Shown: positions 5,857-8,737 of the stretch, piece after piece
How positions within the stretch are numbered: the stretch's first letter is position 1
Layout: each line of letters starts with the position of its first letter
NCBI GenBank assembly: GCA_023439605.1
Contig: JAEXNS010000096.1
Location: 1 to 8,737, forward strand
Length of the DNA stretch: 8,737 nt
Origin: Bacillota bacterium
GTDB lineage: Bacteria; Bacillota; Clostridia; Oscillospirales; Ruminococcaceae
Direction: 5' to 3'
The notes under the pieces: model-generated
What the model saw: only the letters and a program-made list of their open reading frames with translations
Told to the model about the DNA's origin: nothing
Database searches by the model: none
Translations under genes and position numbers: made by a program

Positions 5857-6495
5857 TTATAAATCTTTTAATATTTTTTCGATTTTAAACAAATATTCTT
5901 CTGCTTGTTTAAAGTTGCTTTTCCTTGCTGCCATTTCCATCTTAAAAGCATAGTTTTTAACATTTTCAATACTCATTTTTTGAAATTCTAATTTTAAATT
6001 ATGTGCACTTATTTCTAGCTGTGTATCATCTTCATCCAAGATAGCTATTTTGATAATTTTAATTATATCATCTATATTTTGCTTATCAATGTCATTTATA
6101 TTAGATTCAAATTCTTCTATATAATTTGAAGTTTGATTAATAATACTATTTACTTCTCTAGTATATTCACCTGCATAAATGTTTTTTTCAATAGTTTCAT
6201 ATAAAATTTCTAAAGAAATTGGCTTTGGTACATAATCGTCCATACCACTTTCTAAAAACTTTTCTCTATCCCCCATAAGTGCAAATGCAGTAACTGCAAT
6301 TATAGGTGTATGATTTCTTCCATTTTCCTTTTCAATATTTCTTATAGCTTTTACAGCTTCCACACCATCCATTTTAGGCATGTTGATATCCATAAGAATC
6401 AAGTCGTATTTTTTGTTTTTATAAAGTTCCAATGCCTCCAAACCATTTGTTGCACAGTCAACTTTGTACCCTTTTTCTATCAACATTTTATACAA
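5857..6495 (-). CDS. Receiver-HPt segment separated from the hybrid kinase by an in-frame stop
   Basis: 212 residues if read from TTG at 6495 (an ATG lies at 6486). Residues 1-105 are a receiver without its first beta strand and acidic pair: phospho-acceptor Asp36 (LILMDINMP), Thr69 (AVTAFA) and Lys91 (VPKPIS) are present. A linker leads to an HPt-like helical domain with putative His165 (SAHNLKLEF). The missing start of the receiver, FLIVEDDNIS, is the end of the upstream kinase in the same reading frame, separated only by TAA at 6504-6502 and two codons. There is no clear Shine-Dalgarno site (only AAAGAG). The simplest reading is that both were one hybrid kinase of 896 codons and that a point mutation such as AAA to TAA split it. 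Alone, this piece could not fold as a normal receiver, though the HPt part might still work. Confidence 0.75.
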   Translation of the reverse strand: MYKMLIEKGYKVDCATNGLEALELYKNKKYDLILMDINMPKMDGVEAVKAIRNIEKENGRNHTPIIAVTAFALMGDREKFLESGMDDYVPKPISLEILYETIEKNIYAGEYTREVNSIINQTSNYIEEFESNINDIDKQNIDDIIKIIKIAILDEDDTQLEISAHNLKLEFQKMSIENVKNYAFKMEMAARKSNFKQAEEYLFKIEKILKDL

Positions 6496-6501
6496 AACTC
6501 T

Positions 6502-8547
6502 TTAACTTATGTTATCATCTTCAACAATTAAAAACAATTCATTTTTTGAGCTTATCTTCAGTTGATTTACCAAAGTTACATCGACTGTTTTAAAATCTGG
6601 TAAATTAAACTTCATAATAAAATAAAACTTACTTCCCTTATTCTTTTCACTTTCTAAATAAATACTACCACCCATAGTTTCAACAAGTTGCTTTGTGATA
6701 ACAAGTCCTAGTCCGGTTCCTCCATATTTTCTTGTATATGAACCATCTATTTGGCTAAAACTTTTAAACAATTTTGAAATATCTACTTCTGAAATTCCTA
6801 TTCCTGTATCTATTACTGAAAATTTTAATTCAACACTTTTATCATTTTTAGAAATCATTTTTATTTCTATAGTAACTGTACCTTTATGAGTAAATTTAAT
6901 TGCGTTACTAACTAAATTATTTAAGACTTGCTTGATTCTGTTCTTATCACCTATTATATATTCAGGAATTTTTTCATCTAAATCCACTACAAATTTTAAT
7001 CCCTTTCTTTTAAGTGCTATTAAGTTACTTTTAGCAACTTCCTCTATCGCAAGCCTTAAGTTCATAGAATCATTTATTATATTAAATTTTCCTGCCTCTA
7101 ATTTAGAAAAATCTAAAATATCGTTTATTATATTTAAAAGTGTACCTATACACATTTTAGCTGTAAATAAATTATCCTTTTGGTCTTTTGAAAGTTCAGT
7201 AAGCAAAGTTAAATCAATCATTCCTTGTATTCCGTTTAAAGGAGTTCTTATTTCATGACTCATATTTGCCAAAAATTCGCTTTTAGCTTTATTTGCTGAT
7301 TCTGCTTCGTCACGTGCTTTTATTAACTCCATATTTATTTTTTTCTTTTCATCTACATCATTTATAAGCAAAGCAACTTTACCTGGTTCTGGACTATATA
7401 TAGCTATATCACACCATTTTTTTAATGATTTAATATAAAAATCATCTATATCTACACTCTTACCTTGGCCTAACTCTCTATAAATTTTATCTCTATTCCC
7501 AACTAAAAAATCTCTATCCAAATCAAAAATATCATCTATAGATTTGCCTATTATTTCTTCTCTTGATAAACCAATAGCTTTTTGAAATGAATCATTTACT
7601 GTATCTATTATGCTAGATATAGGATTACCATTTTCATCAAATATACCTTCAAAATAAATAAAATAACTATCCATATTCATAAATAATGATTTATACTTCT
7701 TTTCGCTTTTTTTAGCATTTTCCTCTAAAACTACTTCTTTTGTAACATCCTCCATTATAAGCATAATTAGATCTTCATTTTCTATTTTTACTGAAGAAAA
7801 TCTTAGTTTTACCCATATATTTTCTATGTTCTTTTTTTCTTCATCAATATACTTTATTTCAATTATACCATCATTTTGATTCTTTATATCTTTTATTACT
7901 TTGTCTACGGATTTTCTTAATTCACAAGTTCCACATTCTAAACTTTTACCGCATCCCATAGCAAAACTATTTGGGCAATTTATAACTTCTCCTATACAAT
8001 AACCTATTTTCTTTTTATTTACATTGAACATATTTATAAATGAAGTATTCATTTGTTGAACCTGTATGTCTTTATCTACCAAAACTATACCAAGTGGCAT
8101 ATTTTCAAAAATGTTTATATAGTTGTTTCTTTCTGTTATAAAATCCTCTTCAATTTTTTTGATGTTTGTAATATCACGAAAAACTATAACCAATCCTATA
8201 AAATCCTTATTTTCATCATATACACATGATAAATTTGCAGAAATAAAATGTTTTGTTCCTTTTTTAGAAATCAAATACGTTCCTTTTTTTAATCCTATGG
8301 GATTTTTTATAACTATTGCACTATTAATTAATTCGTGTACTATCTCTCCTTCATCCTCATTGTATATTTTGAAAATCTTTTCAATACTTTTGTTTATAGC
8401 CTCACATATATTGAAATCTGTCATTCTTTCGGCTTCTTTATTCATAAACCCTATGTTTCTGTTTTTATCAATTAAAATCACTGCATCTCCTATTGCTGTA
8501 AAAGCTAACGATAACACTTCCTTGTTTTTTTCAAAACACTTTTCCAT
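6502..8547 (-). CDS. Multi-PAS sensor histidine kinase (truncated hybrid kinase)
   Basis: 681 residues, no membrane segments, so a cytoplasmic sensor. PAS1 with PAC covers about 10-130 and PAS2 about 140-270. PAS2 has an inserted cysteine cluster (Cys184, 191, 199, 205, 208) that may bind metal or an Fe-S cluster or sense redox. PAS3 covers about 285-400. A short coiled coil leads to the HisKA domain with phospho-acceptor His431 (NMSHEIRTPLNGI). The ATPase domain shows N-box Asn548 (NLVSNAIKFT), Asp580 in DTGIG, and GGTGLGL (609-615), so kinase activity looks intact. The protein stops ten residues into a receiver domain (LIVEDDNIS) because of TAA at 6504-6502; the rest of the receiver and an HPt domain follow in frame. 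AGGGGTGA (8553-8560) supports the ATG. The signal sensed is unknown. A link to the neighbouring dockerin locus is not shown. Confidence 0.9.
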   Translation of the reverse strand: MEKCFEKNKEVLSLAFTAIGDAVILIDKNRNIGFMNKEAERMTDFNICEAINKSIEKIFKIYNEDEGEIVHELINSAIVIKNPIGLKKGTYLISKKGTKHFISANLSCVYDENKDFIGLVIVFRDITNIKKIEEDFITERNNYINIFENMPLGIVLVDKDIQVQQMNTSFINMFNVNKKKIGYCIGEVINCPNSFAMGCGKSLECGTCELRKSVDKVIKDIKNQNDGIIEIKYIDEEKKNIENIWVKLRFSSVKIENEDLIMLIMEDVTKEVVLEENAKKSEKKYKSLFMNMDSYFIYFEGIFDENGNPISSIIDTVNDSFQKAIGLSREEIIGKSIDDIFDLDRDFLVGNRDKIYRELGQGKSVDIDDFYIKSLKKWCDIAIYSPEPGKVALLINDVDEKKKINMELIKARDEAESANKAKSEFLANMSHEIRTPLNGIQGMIDLTLLTELSKDQKDNLFTAKMCIGTLLNIINDILDFSKLEAGKFNIINDSMNLRLAIEEVAKSNLIALKRKGLKFVVDLDEKIPEYIIGDKNRIKQVLNNLVSNAIKFTHKGTVTIEIKMISKNDKSVELKFSVIDTGIGISEVDISKLFKSFSQIDGSYTRKYGGTGLGLVITKQLVETMGGSIYLESEKNKGSKFYFIMKFNLPDFKTVDVTLVNQLKISSKNELFLIVEDDNIS

Positions 8548-8560
8548 AAAATCACCCCTA

Positions 8561-8619
8561 AATAATATTTAATAAATATATCATAAATATTATAAATGAT
8601 ACTTTTATTAAATATTATT
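8561..8619 (-). promoter_or_regulatory. Palindromic promoter region of the kinase operon
   Basis: A 16-bp perfect inverted repeat (8561-8576 with 8604-8619) encloses a second one, TATCAT/ATGATA (8579-8584 with 8596-8601). On the minus strand TATAAT (8594-8589) lies in the centre and would be a -10 element, about 40 bases before the start codon; no clear -35 is seen. The arms could be an operator or fold into a leader hairpin just before the ribosome site. Confidence 0.45.
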
Positions 8620-8650
8620 TATAACTGGAGGATTCCCCCCAGTTATAAAT
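8617..8650. other. GC-clamped hairpin between kinase operon and repeat copy 5
   Basis: ATTTATAACTGG pairs with CCAGTTATAAAT (12 bp), and after one mismatch two more G-C pairs enclose ATTC. It is the only strong hairpin here with a C run. Neither side has a T-run of terminator quality, so it could be a weak bidirectional terminator, an operator, or part of the regulatory region of the kinase operon. Confidence 0.5.
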
Positions 8651-8661
8651 AAATAAAAATT

Positions 8662-8737
8662 GTTACTATTCAGCCAGGGAAGAGATATTTTACCTAAGGT
8701 CCAGGACGATCGGAAAGCCCAGTCGTCTCCGCAGAGT
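8662..8737 (+). repeat. Dispersed hairpin-rich repeat, copy 5 (cut by window end)
   Basis: It begins GTTACTATTCAGCCA, matching the left end at 5298. It continues with ATTTTACCTAAGGTCCAGGA, then AAAGCCCAGTCG and CTCCGCAGAGT, where the window stops. It has the same direction as copies 2 and 4. The left end fits the inverted right end of copy 1 (239-253), supporting true element ends. Confidence 0.78.

Noticed and set aside
6502..6504. The TAA in the kinase as evidence for a recoded stop codon in this genome
   Set aside because: The other genes in the window end at TAA in places consistent with full-length proteins, so a changed genetic code is not supported; a single mutation is simpler.
8123..8572. 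Plus-strand open frame of 149 codons opposite the kinase gene
   Set aside because: Hydrophobic Ser/Phe/Ile-rich translation typical of antisense to an AT-rich coding region; the minus strand encodes a clear PAS domain there.
1..8737. CRISPR array or phage/plasmid module
   Set aside because: The repeats are few, long, unevenly spaced and in both orientations, with no spacer-sized periodicity, and no cas, integrase, transposase or replication gene is visible.

Overview
The window is strongly AT-rich DNA. Its genes point to a Firmicutes genome of the clostridial class, most likely a Ruminococcus/Oscillospiraceae-type fibre-degrading gut or rumen anaerobe. The main reasons are two secreted proteins carrying type I dockerin modules between Thr-rich linkers (cellulosome parts), a two-gene operon ending in a DusB-type enzyme, AGGAGG-like ribosome sites, and multi-PAS hybrid kinase signalling. 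The taxonomic placement is inference; no rRNA or other marker gene is present.

Layout from left to right. (1) Positions 1-504 hold two copies of a hairpin-rich dispersed repeat and a possible promoter. (2) Positions 505-1856 form an operon: a small DUF6483-like protein overlapping, by one base, a tRNA-dihydrouridine synthase. (3) Positions 1905-2208 hold a third, long repeat copy and a strong inverted repeat. (4) Positions 2246-4156 form a unit: promoter/leader, a radical SAM/SPASM peptide-maturase-like enzyme, a secreted dockerin protein, and a terminator. (5) Positions 4310-5296 are a second copy of that unit. It has promoter/leader, only a scar of the radical SAM gene, a second dockerin protein, and a matching terminator. 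(6) A short repeat copy at 5298-5431 separates this from a convergent signalling operon (8547 down to 5437): a three-PAS histidine kinase, a receiver-HPt segment cut off from it by one in-frame TAA, and a stand-alone receiver. (7) A fifth repeat copy runs off the right edge.

The most interesting part is the radical SAM/dockerin locus. The maturase has the full CxxxCxxC and SPASM cysteine pattern and is translationally linked to a secreted protein. That protein and its paralogue repeat a short IGTF-x-N/D-like motif, including at the extreme C-terminus. My hypothesis is that the enzyme installs crosslinks (possibly three-residue cyclophanes) in these motifs, and that the dockerin then docks the modified protein onto cohesin-bearing surface or cellulosome scaffolds. 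Such systems may already be partly covered by radical SAM maturase families described in Ruminococcus and Fibrobacter; I could not check this.

The locus also records its own history. The second unit lost 923 bp of its maturase gene between two 12-bp direct repeats. The spacer between the units keeps a 44-bp exact copy of an internal piece of the response-regulator gene, a likely fossil of the tandem duplication.
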